Source: Streptomyces durmitorensis
GTDB taxonomy: Bacteria > Actinomycetota > Actinomycetes > Streptomycetales > Streptomycetaceae
Direction: 5' to 3'
NCBI RefSeq assembly: GCF_023498005.1
Contig: NZ_CP097289.1
Span: 62,001 to 126,000, forward strand
Length of the DNA stretch: 64,000 bases
Made by a program: the position numbers and the translations under genes. The notes under the pieces were generated by a model that saw nothing but the letters and a program-made list of their open reading frames with translations, was not told where the DNA came from and did not search any database. Shown one piece after another: positions 45,430 to 55,737 of the stretch (the stretch's first letter is position 1; each line of letters starts with the position of its first letter).

Positions 45430-47577
45430 GGCTCGCACGCTTTCACCGGCACCACGCTGACCGACGGCTCCGCGCCAGGCGCGGGCGAGGTCGTACTCGA
45501 CTCCGGCACCGCACGCGCCGCGAAGGCCCATGTCGGCGACACCGTCGCGCTGCAGACCGCCGCCGGGCAGCGAGACTTCCGCGTCGCAGGCATCGCCAAG
45601 GCCACACCCGCGGATGGCGCCCGAAGCACCGGCGCCGCGAGCGCCATTGCCTGGTTCGCCGACGCCCAGGCCCCCGCCCTCGCCGGCCACCCCGGCAAGG
45701 CGGACGCCATCGCCGTACTGGCCCAGGACGGCACGCATGCCGACACCCTCGCCGACTCGGTGAAGCGGGCCCTGGCCGGCACCGGCGCCCAGGTGCATAC
45801 CGGCGACGACCGCGGCGCCGTCGAGGACCCGGGCCTCGCCTACGCCAAGGACACCCTCTTCGGAATCGGCGGACCCTTCGGCGGCATCGCCGCCATCGTC
45901 GCCGTCTTCACCGCAGCCGGAACCGTCGCGCTGTCAGTCTCCCAGCGGGCCCGCGAATACGCGCTGCTGCGCGCCATCGGCGCCCCCCCCCCGGCAGATC
46001 CGCCGCGCAGTCGCCTCCGAAGCTCTGCTCGTCGCCCCACTCGCCGGAATCCTCGGCACCCTGCCCGGCATCGGCCTCGCACACTGGTGGTTGGGACAGT
46101 TGCAGGGCCGCGGCGCGATCCCCGAAGCCGTCCAGGTACACGTCTCCGGCATCCCCCTCCTCATCGCCGTCGGCACCGGGCTGCTCACCGCGCTGGCCGC
46201 CGGCTGGATCGCAGGGCGTCGGCCCGCGAAGATCAAGCCCGGACAAGCGCTGTCGGAAGCCTCGGTGGAGCGACTGCGGCCCGGCGTGATCCGTACCGGA
46301 CTTGGCCTGGCCGCCCTGGTCGGCGGTGCGACTCTCACCGGCGTCGGCGGTGCCACTCTCACCGGCGTCGCCGCCGGCTCCACCGGTGACAACGCCGCTG
46401 GTGCCGCCCTCGGCGTCGTCATGTGCTTCATGCTCGGTGTCGGGCTGCTCGGCCCGCTGGTGGCGCGGCTGTGCGCGGGCCTGTTCGGCCTGCCGCTGCG
46501 TGGTGCGGGGCCTGCCGCTTCGCTTGCGGCCGCCAATTCCCGTACCAACTCCCGTCGCCTCGCCTCCGCGATCACCCCGATCGTGCTGGCCATGGCCTTC
46601 GCCTCGACGCTCGTCTTCATGAATACGAGCGAGCGCCACGTCGCCGACACCCAGCTGCGCGCGGGCATCACCGCGGACCACGTGGTCACCGACCCGGCCG
46701 GCTCCCCGTCGACACGGCGCAGCGCGCAGCCCGGGCGCCGGGCGTGGACGCGGCAGTCGGCGTGCTGAACACGCAGGTGCTGGTGCCCACCGGTTCCGGC
46801 GAATTCAAGGCGTTGCGGGGCGCGGCGACCCAGGGCATCACCGGCTCAGGCGCCGAGCTCGCGAAGGTGCAGGACCTGGACGTGAGGGAAGGCAGCCTCG
46901 ACCGGATAGGCACCGGCCGTATCGCCATAGACAAAACCCTGGCCGCCACAGCGGACGTCGGCGTCGGCGACCGGCTCCCGCTCAACCTCCCCGACGGCAC
47001 CAAGGCCAGCCCCGAGATCAACGCGATCTACGGCCGCGGCCTCGGACTCGCGGCAGTGACCATGGACCGCGCATCCCTGGACGGGCACACCACCTCAGGC
47101 TTCGCCAGCACGCTGCTCGTAAGCGGCGGCTCGCGGCAGTCTCTGTCCGCCCTGGGCACGGTCACCGACGCCTCCGGCTACGCCACCCAGCAGAGCCTCG
47201 ACGCCAAGACCGGCGCCTGGATGAACAACACCATGGCCGCGGTCCTCGGTGGCTTCGCCGCCATCGCCGCCCTCAACACCCTGGTGATGACCGTGCTCGA
47301 CCGCCGCCGCGAGCTCGGTACCCTGCGCCTCATCGGCTCCACCCGGAGCCAGGTCATGCAGATGCTCCGCTGGGAAGGCCTGCTGGTCTCCGCCGCGGGC
47401 GTCATCCTCGGCTCCGCGATCGCCGCGGCCACGCTGATCCCGATGATGCACGGCATGACCGGCGAGGCACCGTACGTCCCCCCGCTCGTGTACGGATGCT
47501 TCGCAGCCGCCGCCGGCGGGCTGACGCTGCTCGCCGTCACGATCCCGGCACGAGGAGCACTACGCCGCTGGTCATAG
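45430..47577 (+). pseudogene. FtsX-type ABC transporter permease with two frameshifts
   Basis: Three frames together encode most of an FtsX/MacB-like permease. Frame one (from ~45430, no start) gives the extracytoplasmic part and first core helix up to REYALLRAIGA; a run of ten C (45983-45992) shifts the frame; frame two continues IRRAVASEALLVAPLAGILG to VVTDPAG, where one base is lost near 46700; frame three gives LPVDTAQRAARAPGVDAAVG to the end ALRRWS at 47577, including RELGTLRLIGSTRSQVMQML. The N-terminal ~100 residues with the first helix and the partner ATPase gene are missing. The gene once formed part of an exporter or lipoprotein-release type system. Confidence 0.85.
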
Positions 47578-47759
47578 CGCACGTATATCGGGTGAGAGCC
47601 CGGCACCCGGCTCCCGCCCCGTATGACCTCCCAGACGCGAGCCAGCGGTGGAACTCCCCAGGATCGGCGTGAGACTGGCACACCCGCGGCGAGCAGGCCC
47701 GGCCGCCGGCTCGAACTGGCTCATCGAGCAGAGCCCTCAGCGGGCGGCTAGCGGGACAC

Positions 47760-48002
47760 GTGCACCACGGCGACTGCCACATGGCAGGCAAGCGGCCACG
47801 CGGCATTACCAAGGAGCAGGCGCGCCGCGCCCTGTACGAACAGGTCGACGCCTGCCCGCAGGGCCAGCCCGACACCGAGCTCGACGTGCTCGGCTGCCGG
47901 TCCTCTCAGCCCCGGCACCATCTCCCGGCGCGCCACGCACCCACGGTCCACGGCCGGCGACGGCGTCCGCGAGGATCGCAGCAAAGTCTCCGTTATATGT
48001 AG
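47760..48002 (+). pseudogene. DUF6233-like C-terminal fragment
   Basis: From GTG 47760 the frame gives HHGDCHMAGKRPRGITKEQA and CPQGQPDTELDVLG, the typical end of the Streptomyces DUF6233 family (a GDC-MAGKR motif followed by a PDTEL motif). The rest of that protein is missing upstream and the last ~35 residues are basic and without resemblance. It is probably a remnant. Between 47578 and 47759 nothing else is recognised. Confidence 0.45.
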
Positions 48003-48011
48003 CGTGCGGAC

Positions 48012-48575
48012 ATGACAAGAAGTGAGCGCATTGCGGACCAGCTAAACCGGCACTGGGAAAAGAACCTGCGACCGCGGCTGCATGGTCTTGCCGACGAGGA
48101 GTACTTCTGGGAGCCGGTGCGTGGCTGCTGGAGCATCCGCCCACGTGGCACGTCGGCCGCACCGATGTCGCAAGGTTTGGGGGAATGGACGATGGACTTC
48201 GCGTGGCCCGGTCCGGTGCCGGCGCCGGTGACCACGATCGCCTGGCGGCTGGCGCACGTCATTGTCTCCGTCCTGGGCTATCGGGTCGGATGGCACTTCG
48301 GCGGCGAGGACGTCGAATCCGAGACATTCGCCTACGCGGGGACCGCTGACGAGGCGCTGAAACAGCTCGATGAGATGTATGGAAGATGGAACGCGGGGGT
48401 CCGGGAGCTCTCGGACGCTGACCTGGAGAATCCGCCCGAGGTGGGTCCCGAGCAGTTCCCCATGGAGGGCATCGTCCTGCACGTCAACAGGGAGCTGATC
48501 CATCACGGCGCCGAGATCTCCCTGCTGCGCGACCTCTACCACTGGCAGGACGGAGCCGAACCGCGCCGAATATGA
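48012..48575 (+). CDS. DinB-family protein
   Basis: The product has 187 residues from ATG 48012. It is a four-helix bundle of the DinB/YfiT type: ADQLNRHWEKNLRPRLHGLA, WEPVRGCWSIRP, TTIAWRLAHVIVSVLGYRVG and LHVNRELIHHGAEISLLRDL. The metal-site histidines of the fold are suggested by LAHVIVS and LIHHGAE. Members are putative metal-dependent thiol (bacillithiol/mycothiol) transferases. In an actinomycete a mycothiol role is plausible but inferred. TATATG lies 15 bases upstream of the start, so the leader is very short. Confidence 0.82.
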   Translation: MTRSERIADQLNRHWEKNLRPRLHGLADEEYFWEPVRGCWSIRPRGTSAAPMSQGLGEWTMDFAWPGPVPAPVTTIAWRLAHVIVSVLGYRVGWHFGGEDVESETFAYAGTADEALKQLDEMYGRWNAGVRELSDADLENPPEVGPEQFPMEGIVLHVNRELIHHGAEISLLRDLYHWQDGAEPRRI

Positions 48576-48720
48576 CTCTCCGGTAAGCGGCGATCGAGCT
48601 TGGGAAACGATCCAGGTAGCGCTGCCGGGCGGAGCGTCCGACCCGGTCATCGAGCTGCAGATTCGCAGCGGCGGTCCCGCGTTTCTGCACCGGCGCCAGG
48701 CTGAACGGGCAGCCATTGGC

Positions 48721-48975
48721 GTGGTGTTGATGCTGTCCAGCGTGGGTCTGGGGCTGGGGACTGCTACGCCGGTTTCCGCGGCTTCGTGCGTGAAGTCGTA
48801 CTCGCTCAGCGGCGGTTGGGCTCAGGCAACCAATCGGTGCGGATACACCGTCTACCACAAGTTCGTCTGGTCCTGTGGGCCTGACAGCGACTGTCTGAAG
48901 TTCGTTGGTGACCAGCGGCGAGAGCGCAAGCGCCTCACCGGCTTGTCGACGTTCTGGGGGACGAAGGCTTGCTGA
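48721..48975 (+). CDS. small secreted cysteine-containing protein
   Basis: The product has ~84 residues. GTG 48721 and a nearby ATG (48730) are candidate starts; the usual basic N-region of a signal peptide is short, so the 5' end may be truncated. A hydrophobic core (LMLSSVGLGLGTATPVSAAS) precedes a cleavage site after AA-S. The mature part has five cysteines (SCVKSYSLSGGWAQATNRCG, SCGPDSDC, GTKAC), which suggests disulfides in a compact extracellular protein. I do not recognise the family. Alone between the DinB and FabV genes. Confidence 0.55.
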   Translation: MVLMLSSVGLGLGTATPVSAASCVKSYSLSGGWAQATNRCGYTVYHKFVWSCGPDSDCLKFVGDQRRERKRLTGLSTFWGTKAC

Positions 48976-49234
48976 AAGCGCGGGTGCCTGTCTCCTCACA
49001 CTGAGCAGCCAGGCACACATGTCCAAGAGGGCCCCGAGTGCATCGCGCGTCCGATGCCCGCGCGATGCGGCCAGCAGTCCCGCTGGAGCTAGTGGGGAAC
49101 CCTCCAAGCAGGGCTGGGCATCGTTGTGCCGGTCAAGATCACCGTGGTTCTCCGCACGGCCACAGACTGGCAGGACGAGGTGGCCCACACGGCCGCCTCG
49201 TCCTTGTCCGTGACGACACCTGGGACACCACACC

Positions 49235-50443
49235 GTGAGCGAACGCGTCATTGCGCCCAAGAGCCGGGGCTTCCTTTTCCTCGACTCCCATCCTGGCGGC
49301 TGCCGACAGCTGGTGGACGAGATGTGGCAAGCCGTCCCCGACCCAGTCACCGTCGGGAGCGAAGGGCCGGTGGCTCTGGTCATCGGCTCCTCCGCCGGGT
49401 ACGGCCTCGCCGCCACGATCGCTGGCCTGGCCCGGGTCGGTATCCGTGGCATCGGCGTGTGCTTCGAGAAGGCTCCCGCGCGACGCACCGGCACAGCCGG
49501 CTGGTATCGCACCGCCGCCACGGCCCGACTCGCCCAACAGCACAGGCGGGACATGGTCTTCCTCAACGGCGATGCCTTCAGCGATGCCATGAAGGAGCAG
49601 GTTGCCGACCTGATCGCCGAGCGGTTCGCAGGACGCCTCGACTTCCTGATCTACTCGGTGGCCGCGCCGCGCCGCACCGACCCGGACACCGGCAACGTAT
49701 ATGCCTCGGTCCTCAAACCGGTCGGCTCGCCGCACACCACCAAGACCCTCGTCTTCGACGAATCCGGTTCCCCGGAGGTCAAGGAGGTCACCACCGCGCC
49801 GGCCGACGGCGACGACATCGATCAGACCGTCGCGGTCATGGGCGGCACCGACTGGGAACGGTGGATCACCTTCCTGGCCGACCGGTCCCTGCTCGCCGAC
49901 GGCTTCGCCACCGCCGCCCTGTCCTACATCGGCTCGCCGCTCACCGCAGCGATCTACCGAGAGGGCACCATCGGCGCCGCCAAGTCCCATCTCGAAGCCA
50001 CCGCACGCACGTTGAACGAGCGTCTCAACAAGAGCCTGGGCGGCAGGGCCGTCACCTCGGTCAACGCCGCTGCCGTCACCCAGTCCTCCACCGCCATCCC
50101 CGGCATCGCCCTGTACGTCGGACTGCTGCGCGGCGTCCTCGGCGACGCGATGGTGACCCCGATCGGCCAACTGGTCGAGCTGTGGGACCAGCTGACCGGC
50201 GCCCGCCCCCTCGACCTCGACGACGAAGGACGCATCCGCCTCGACACCTGGGAACTCGACCCCGCCGTGCAGAATGCCGTCACCGAACGCTGGAACACCG
50301 CCACCAGCGACACCATCACCGAACTCGCCGACGTCGACTGGTTCAGCGACGAAGTCCGACGGCTGTATGGCTTCTCAGTCCCCGGCATCGACTACACCGT
50401 CGCCGCCGAACCCAACATCCCCTGGCCCCGCCCCACCATCTGA
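49235..50443 (+). CDS. fabV: trans-2-enoyl-ACP/CoA reductase FabV
   Basis: The product has 402 residues from GTG 49235. It matches FabV throughout: N-terminal RGFLFLDSHPGGCRQLVDEM, nucleotide-binding VALVIGSSAGYGLAATIAGL, DFLIYSVAAPRRTDPDTGNV, and the catalytic pair Tyr-x8-Lys in SPLTAAIYREGTIGAAK. FabV reduces the enoyl-ACP double bond in fatty acid synthesis and is naturally tolerant of triclosan; it is mostly known from gamma-proteobacteria and some actinomycetes. It is a lone gene here, outside any fatty acid operon, and would be a second enoyl reductase beside FabI/InhA. Confidence 0.92.
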   Translation: MSERVIAPKSRGFLFLDSHPGGCRQLVDEMWQAVPDPVTVGSEGPVALVIGSSAGYGLAATIAGLARVGIRGIGVCFEKAPARRTGTAGWYRTAATARLAQQHRRDMVFLNGDAFSDAMKEQVADLIAERFAGRLDFLIYSVAAPRRTDPDTGNVYASVLKPVGSPHTTKTLVFDESGSPEVKEVTTAPADGDDIDQTVAVMGGTDWERWITFLADRSLLADGFATAALSYIGSPLTAAIYREGTIGAAKSHLEATARTLNERLNKSLGGRAVTSVNAAAVTQSSTAIPGIALYVGLLRGVLGDAMVTPIGQLVELWDQLTGARPLDLDDEGRIRLDTWELDPAVQNAVTERWNTATSDTITELADVDWFSDEVRRLYGFSVPGIDYTVAAEPNIPWPRPTI

Positions 50444-50733
50444 CCCGCACCCAGGAACGCCCCCGATCACGCCGTAAACCGAGGTCGCAGCGTCAGCCCT
50501 GTCGCCTTCTTCGACAGGTTCAGCCTGGTCGAACTGCAGCTGGTTGAGCAGCCCACGGGCTTGGCGCCTGTTGACCGGACTACTCATCCACGAACCTTCG
50601 CCGGCCGCTGCAGCGCAACGTCCTCCTCGGAGTATGAGGACCCCTGTTGGAAGAACGCGCGCCGCAGGCGGCCGGGTCAGCACGGCGGCTGATCGCGGTA
50701 AGCAACCCTGCGCCCGGCAAGTGGCGCGCAGGG

Positions 50734-51414
50734 TCAGCGGATCTTCGTCAGCTCGCCCTTGTCCTGGAGGGCGGCGATCCCCCTGGCCCAGAGGCTGTTG
50801 ACGCGCTGGCGCTCCTGCGCGTTCGGGTAGGCGTTGGTGCAGGACGTGCCGGGACCGCCGCCGGACATCAGCTCGCTGCACGGGCCCGAGTAGTGGTCGG
50901 GCAGACCGAGCACGTGGCCCGTCTCGTGAGCCGTCACCCGGGTGGAGTTGTACTGCTGGTTCTGCCGGTAGTCCAGGAAGATGTAGCCGTGGCCGCGCCC
51001 GTCGGTGGAGGCGTACGAGCCGCGCGAGTCGTTGCCCTCGCGGTACTCGAAGTCGGCGCCCGAGCTGGACTCCTGGAGCTTCACGTTGCTGACGGAGGAG
51101 TTCCAGATCTGCGTGCTCTGCGATATCTGGCTGCGGAAGCTCGGCGCACGGGTCGTGCGGTAGCGAACGGTGACGACCTGGATGCCCGGCTGCGCCGCCT
51201 GCTTCTTCAGCGCCGACTTCATGACGGCGTCGAAGAACTGCCGGTTGGCGGCCTCGTCCTCGGCGGATCCTGCGTACGCCGATGTGGCCTTCGTGGAGGC
51301 GGACTTGGCCGTGTCGGGCGTGGGCGCCGCGAACGCCGCGGGGGCGACGGCGAGCGAGCTGACCAGAGCGGCGGCGCCGAGGATGGCGAGGAGGCTGGTG
51401 CGGGATCTGTTCAC
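50734..51414 (-). CDS. snapalysin-type secreted metalloprotease (M7)
   Basis: The product has 226 residues. GTG 51414 has AAGGGA upstream. A signal peptide ([20 protein letters not shown], ending AFA-APT ~30) and a short propeptide precede the protease. The M7 zinc motif is [19 protein letters not shown], with two His and the Asp that replaces the usual third His. Cysteines at DHYSGPC and GTSCTN fit a disulfide. Such small neutral proteases are abundant exoenzymes of Streptomyces; they are usually controlled by a divergent LysR regulator, but none is recognisable in the 1.2 kb upstream. Confidence 0.92.
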   Translation of the reverse strand: MNRSRTSLLAILGAAALVSSLAVAPAAFAAPTPDTAKSASTKATSAYAGSAEDEAANRQFFDAVMKSALKKQAAQPGIQVVTVRYRTTRAPSFRSQISQSTQIWNSSVSNVKLQESSSGADFEYREGNDSRGSYASTDGRGHGYIFLDYRQNQQYNSTRVTAHETGHVLGLPDHYSGPCSELMSGGGPGTSCTNAYPNAQERQRVNSLWARGIAALQDKGELTKIR

Positions 51415-51907
51415 GGGGGGTGTGTCCCTTCCGGATGTCCGGTGGCCGGGGCGGCCGGTGGCCTGGTTGGCCGAGGGTGGCCGGGAGCTTTGGGGCACGC
51501 GGGTGCCCTGGATCCCGGGACCGGGGGCCTGCGGGGTGCCGCCTCCGGTCGGGACGAGTATCGGGAAGGCGGGGCGCGTTCGTACCGATACCATTCGGTG
51601 ATAGCGACAGAGCATCAACTGGTATACGCCATAGGGCACTTGCCGTATCACGTGCCCGGCTCGACCTGTTGGAGACGCCTGATCCGGGGGATGTCGCGCA
51701 CGCAGAGGTTCAGGAGCTGGCGGTGACGATGATCCCCGTACAGACCAAAAGCGTTGACCGTGCGACGAACCCAGGACAGAAACGCGAGAGCCGAACGCCC
51801 TCGGGCCTCGGCTCGGGCACCCCTTGGTCCAGCTCCAGCTCCTGGTGTTCCGGCGCAGCCTCGTCGGCTTGGTGACCGCGTGCTGCTGGCAGCCGTCGCA
51901 CGGGGGC

Positions 51908-51936
51908 GGGTGAGTGTCCCGCAGAGTGTCCCAACC
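51908..51936 (-). repeat. dispersed repeat copy R4 (partial)
   Basis: The minus strand reads CACTCTGCGGGACACTCACC and shares the 14-base core CACTCTGCGGGACA exactly with R3 at 1653-1686. It is the only copy found far from the others. Confidence 0.4.
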
Positions 51937-52297
51937 GCCCGGGACGCTCGATCGCTTCCCACCGGGCGTTGGTGAACTTCTTGCCAGGATGAGTCCGCCA
52001 CGGTGCGCCTCCTGGACCGCTTCCGGCATCCGTCAGGACCGGCTCGCCGTCGGCCGACTCCCCCCTTCCCACAGCCCGCGTCACCATCAGCCCGCAGGGG
52101 GCACTCTCCTCACTCCCGGTGATGGCACGGCTGCCTCTACCCCCTCCGCAACCAGCACCCTGGGAAGACGCTCCGGGGTGCGCACAGGTCCGGCGGCGCT
52201 TGGCGCCCCCAGGCCGGTTGCCCGCGATGTCCCCTTCCGGGTCTCGCTGACCGCGGGCAGGAGTGCGCACAAGCAGCGAGCAGAGCTGGAGCTGCGC

Positions 52298-52327
52298 TTG
52301 AGGTTGACGTTGAGGTTGAGGTTGAGA
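52298..52327 (+). repeat. hexanucleotide tandem repeat
   Basis: TTGAGG TTGACG TTGAGG TTGAGG TTGAGA: five consecutive six-base units, prone to copy-number change. Confidence 0.7.
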
Positions 52328-52653
52328 CTTCTACGGCGGGTCACTCGATGTGGCCATCAGCCGCCACTCCTTGGCGCGACAGCACGGGGCCATCCGGCGG
52401 CACAGGCGTAGCAGTCGGCAGCAGCGAAGGCCACACACAGGGTTCGCACACGCGACGACTCCGGGCTGGTACCGCCTGCCTCTCCCTCGATGGCCAGCGG
52501 TCAGCTGCCACCGGTCCGGTTGCCTTGTGGGTGCCGGGGGGCTGGGTACGGCGCGAGGAGCGTGCGGGTGATGGGCCATCAAACGGCGTTGTCAGTGCCT
52601 GCCCATAGAGTGAAATCACTCGGGAAGCTTCAAAAAAAAGGGGGAGCAGAACT

Positions 52654-53712
52654 ATGTCTGCCAACAGGATCCAGCACAAGGTGAATCACGTCGCGCTGGT
52701 AGTGGACTGTTCGGGATCCATGCGTCCCCATCAGAGTCAGCTCGTGCGCGTGGTGGACGAGTTCGTGGCAGGGCTGAAGGCCGAGTCGGACAGCCTGGGC
52801 CACGAGACCCGCATCAGTCTCTACTCCTTCGACCACCGGGTGGAGAACCTGGTGTGGGACATGGACGTGAAGCATCTGCCGTCCATGCGAGGTCTCTACC
52901 GGGTCAACAACGGTGCCACGGCGCTCATCGAGGCTTCGCTGAAGTCTCTGGAGGACCTGGGGCACATCTGGGAGGAATACGGTGAGCACAGCTTCCTCCA
53001 GATCGTGGTGACCGATGGCGAGGAGAACGCTTCCGGGGGTGACAGGCGGCACGACGGCGACATGACGATCCTCGGCCCCTGGCTCGACAGGATCACGGCG
53101 AGGATGGGCGGGCTTGCCGATCACTGGACGTCCGCGATCCTGGTTCCCAACTCCCTGGCCAAACGGACCGCCCAGAACTACGGCTTCCCCGCCGGAAACA
53201 TCGCCATCTGGGATGCGGATTCCCAGGAAGGCGTCGAAGAGGCCATCGGCACCGTGCGCGCTGCTGCCACCAGCTTCCTGCGGGCCCGTGAGCAGGGCGT
53301 ACGCGGCACGAAGAACCTGTTCGCCGTCGGCCAGGACATATCGGTAGATCAGGTGCGGGCGCAGCTCGAGCCGGTGCCGGCTGCCACGTACCGGCTCCTG
53401 AAAGTCGACCAGGAGATCGAGATCCGCCCGTTCGTCGATTCACACCCCGGCGTGACCTACCAACGCGGTGCGTGTTTCTACCAGCTGGGCGCCCGGGCCC
53501 AGGTCCAGCCGGACAAGGAGGTCATCGTGGTCGAGAAGGACACCGACCGCGCCTACACCGGCGACGCGGCCCGCACTCTCCTGTTCGGATCAGGCATCCG
53601 GACAACCGTCTCGGTGAAGGCGGGGAACAACCCCAAGCTGGAGGTCTACGTGCAGAGCCGTTCGGTGAACAGGAAACTCAAGCCGAACACGCGTCTGCTC
53701 ATCATGCTCTGA
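52654..53712 (+). CDS. von Willebrand factor A domain protein
   Basis: The product has 352 residues; GGGGAG precedes ATG 52654. The vWA domain occupies residues ~8-215 with a complete MIDAS: ALVVDCSGSMRPHQSQLVRV (DxSxS), a Thr in NGATALIEASL (~91) and an Asp in IVVTDGEEN (~121). Residues ~220-350 are beta-rich and end KPNTRLLIML. There is no signal peptide, so it is cytoplasmic. Similar vWA proteins occur in actinobacterial prophages and plasmids as well as chromosomes. Partners are unknown; no MoxR ATPase is adjacent. Confidence 0.82.
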   Translation: MSANRIQHKVNHVALVVDCSGSMRPHQSQLVRVVDEFVAGLKAESDSLGHETRISLYSFDHRVENLVWDMDVKHLPSMRGLYRVNNGATALIEASLKSLEDLGHIWEEYGEHSFLQIVVTDGEENASGGDRRHDGDMTILGPWLDRITARMGGLADHWTSAILVPNSLAKRTAQNYGFPAGNIAIWDADSQEGVEEAIGTVRAAATSFLRAREQGVRGTKNLFAVGQDISVDQVRAQLEPVPAATYRLLKVDQEIEIRPFVDSHPGVTYQRGACFYQLGARAQVQPDKEVIVVEKDTDRAYTGDAARTLLFGSGIRTTVSVKAGNNPKLEVYVQSRSVNRKLKPNTRLLIML

Positions 53713-54311
53713 CACCCACGTAAAGGACAGGCCCCGGCGGGACTGGCTCAGGTCCGTGATGCCACCGCTCCGCTCGCTGATCACCCGCCCTGCGGGGAGC
53801 GCCGCAAGGCGTGAAGGAGTCAGGCCGCCCTCCTTGTGACCACGCACCGGCCCTCGGCGCGGCTTGGCCTGCCTAGACGCGGAGGCCGCGGGCGGAGGCT
53901 GCCAAGGTGCGTCGGACAGCAAGTACTGACCGGTCAGTTCACCGCCTCCCTGGGCCCCTGAGCCCCTGAGCCCCTGAGTCCCAACCTGTGGCGCAAACGG
54001 CACGGAGACTCGACTCAGGCGGAGATGAATCCCCTGAAGGCCAGCACCTTCCTCCTCGCGGAGCACATCAACCGCATCACCGAACACTTCGGCTTCGGCA
54101 CCCACCTGCACCGAGGGCGGCCGACCCGCTCCCTCCGTGCCACGGGATGACCATGTCCTCCATCCGCCGGTAGAGCCCAGCTTGCGGTGGTGTTGACGTA
54201 ACTCCCGCACGTTCAAAGGGAGTTCACGCGAGCGTCTCGTTTATTGAAGGGCCAACTGTGGGCATGAAAGCGCTTGTTGAGACGGAAGTGTCATCACCCG
54301 AAGGAGACCTC
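53713..54311. other. intergenic stretch with inverted repeat
   Basis: No gene is seen in ~600 bases. AACTCCC (54200-54206) and GGGAGTT (54218-54224) form a seven-base inverted repeat about 90 bp upstream of the phospholipase start, perhaps an operator. Confidence 0.35.
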
Positions 54312-54797
54312 ATGCGCCCTCGACTGACCGCTCTCGCCGTGAGCACGGCCTGCCTCACTCTGGGATTAGGAGTGGCCGCCGCCCCTGCGCACGCCGTGCC
54401 CGCCGACAAGCCGCAAGTGCTCAGCCAATGGACCCAGACCGACGCGGGCAGTTACAACGCCTGGGTGTCGGCCAACGGGAACCAAGGAGCCTGGAGCGCG
54501 TACCAGTTCAACTGGTCCACCGACTACTGCTCCAGCTCGCCCGACAACCCCCTCGGCTTCCCCTTCAAGACAGCCTGCGCCCGACACGACTTCGGGTACC
54601 GCAACTACAAGGAAGCGGGCACCTTCAACGCCAACAAAGCCCGCATCGACAGCGCCTTCTACGAAGACCTGAAGAGAGTGTGCGCGAGATACACCGGCGC
54701 GACCAAGACCACGTGCAATGGGACGGCCTGGACCTACTACCAGGCCGTCGACAAGCTCGGCTTCTCCGGTGTGGTGGGCGACAGGACCACCGCCTGA
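54312..54797 (+). CDS. secreted phospholipase A2
   Basis: The product has 161 residues. ATG 54312 has AAGGAG upstream (in-frame ATG 54258 is less likely). Signal peptide: MRPRLTALAVSTACLTLGLG to AHA-VPADK (~30). The mature enzyme closely follows the Streptomyces violaceoruber PLA2: LSQWTQTDAGSYNAWVSANG, FNWSTDYCSSSPDNPLGFPF, the catalytic CARHDFGYRNYKEAG (His-Asp), ARIDSAFYEDLKRVC and TAWTYYQAVDKLG. Four cysteines make the two disulfides. It hydrolyses the sn-2 ester of phospholipids outside the cell using calcium. Confidence 0.95.
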   Translation: MRPRLTALAVSTACLTLGLGVAAAPAHAVPADKPQVLSQWTQTDAGSYNAWVSANGNQGAWSAYQFNWSTDYCSSSPDNPLGFPFKTACARHDFGYRNYKEAGTFNANKARIDSAFYEDLKRVCARYTGATKTTCNGTAWTYYQAVDKLGFSGVVGDRTTA

Positions 54798-55040
54798 CCC
54801 GCCGCTCATGGGGCGAAGGCAGTGGCCACGTGCGGGTCACCGCCCTCGCCCCTCTCCGCGCCCGCCGCGAGACCACTCACGGCGTGGCCGGGACCACCAC
54901 CCCGCCACCGCTCAGGGCGAGGCCAGGCATCCAAGGACGATGGGCGGCATGCCCAAGGCGTCCGCCTGGATCCCCCTGATGGACGACTCGTGTCCAGGTG
55001 GCCCGAATTCAAGGTCGTCCAGCTTGCCCACCGTGTGGGC

Positions 55041-55541
55041 TCACCGGCCGACCGAACCGTCCATCTGCTCTCGGAGGATGTCGGCGTGGCCGGCGTGCCG
55101 AGCAGTCTCCTCGATCATGTGCACCAAGACCCAGCGCATCGTCGGCGGAGGCGTCTCGCGGAGCGAACGGGCGCCTGGCCGATCCAAGTCGTCGCAGGCG
55201 TGGATGATCTCATTGCACCTCCCGATCGCCTGATCGTAAGCCGCGAGCAGGCTCTCAGTTGTCTCGTTGTCGGCAGGTGGGGACTCGTCGTCCCATTGCT
55301 CGACGTCAGCGCCGGCATAGGCCCAAGCAAACCAATTGAGCTCAACTGCGGTCAGATGCTTGATGAGGCCGAGGATGCTGGTCCCTGATGACACCCCAGC
55401 TGTCCTGATTGCCTTGTCGGATGCACCCGACGCCTTGGCTGCGACCGCTTCCCTCAGATAGTTGAGGAAGGACAACAGCGTCGTCTTCTCATCGGCGTTG
55501 AGACTCGGCGGTCGCAGATCGCCACGCAGCTCGGTATTCAT
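55041..55541 (-). CDS. DinB/DUF664-family protein
   Basis: The product has 166 residues from ATG 55541 (MNTELRGDLRPPSLNADEKT). It is a four-helix DinB-type bundle: LLSFLNYLREAVAAKASGAS, SILGLIKHLTAVELNWFAWA, LLAAYDQAIGRCNEIIHACD and RWVLVHMIEETARHAGHADI. Three histidines (KHLTAVE, HMIEETARHAGH) form the family metal site. DUF664 members of actinomycetes include mycothiol-dependent transferases; the role here is inferred. It is the second DinB-type gene in the window. Confidence 0.85.
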   Translation of the reverse strand: MNTELRGDLRPPSLNADEKTTLLSFLNYLREAVAAKASGASDKAIRTAGVSSGTSILGLIKHLTAVELNWFAWAYAGADVEQWDDESPPADNETTESLLAAYDQAIGRCNEIIHACDDLDRPGARSLRETPPPTMRWVLVHMIEETARHAGHADILREQMDGSVGR

Positions 55542-55737
55542 CACACTGCGACACTACTCATCGACGGCGCTGGACGAACCAGAGATCCCCATCTGCCTCA
55601 CGAGGCTGACATCTAAGACACGTCCTGCCCGACAGCGACATAGTCGACGAACGACCGGATTCGAACCCGCGTTGCTCTCCACAAGCGGGCCCAGCGGGTC
55701 GCACGAGCCGAAACACGTCAGAGTCACCAGGCCGCAG

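Larger units (their letters stand above)
51415..52653. other. 1.2-kb gene-free stretch
   Basis: No gene is recognised. It holds copy R4 of the dispersed repeat and a hexamer repeat. The expected LysR-type regulator of snapalysin genes is not found here. The minus strand near 51650-51760 has a peptide [20 protein letters not shown] without recognised relatives. Confidence 0.4.

Noticed and set aside
50444..50733. Minus-strand frame beginning MSSPVNRRQARGLLNQLQFD
   Set aside because: It turns into Gly-rich shadow sequence of the fabV gene after about 40 residues.
55655..55671. A tRNA T-loop-like motif (GGGTTCGAATCC on the minus strand)
   Set aside because: The T-stem does not pair well and no acceptor, D or anticodon arms can be drawn around it. 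No tRNA or attachment site is supported.
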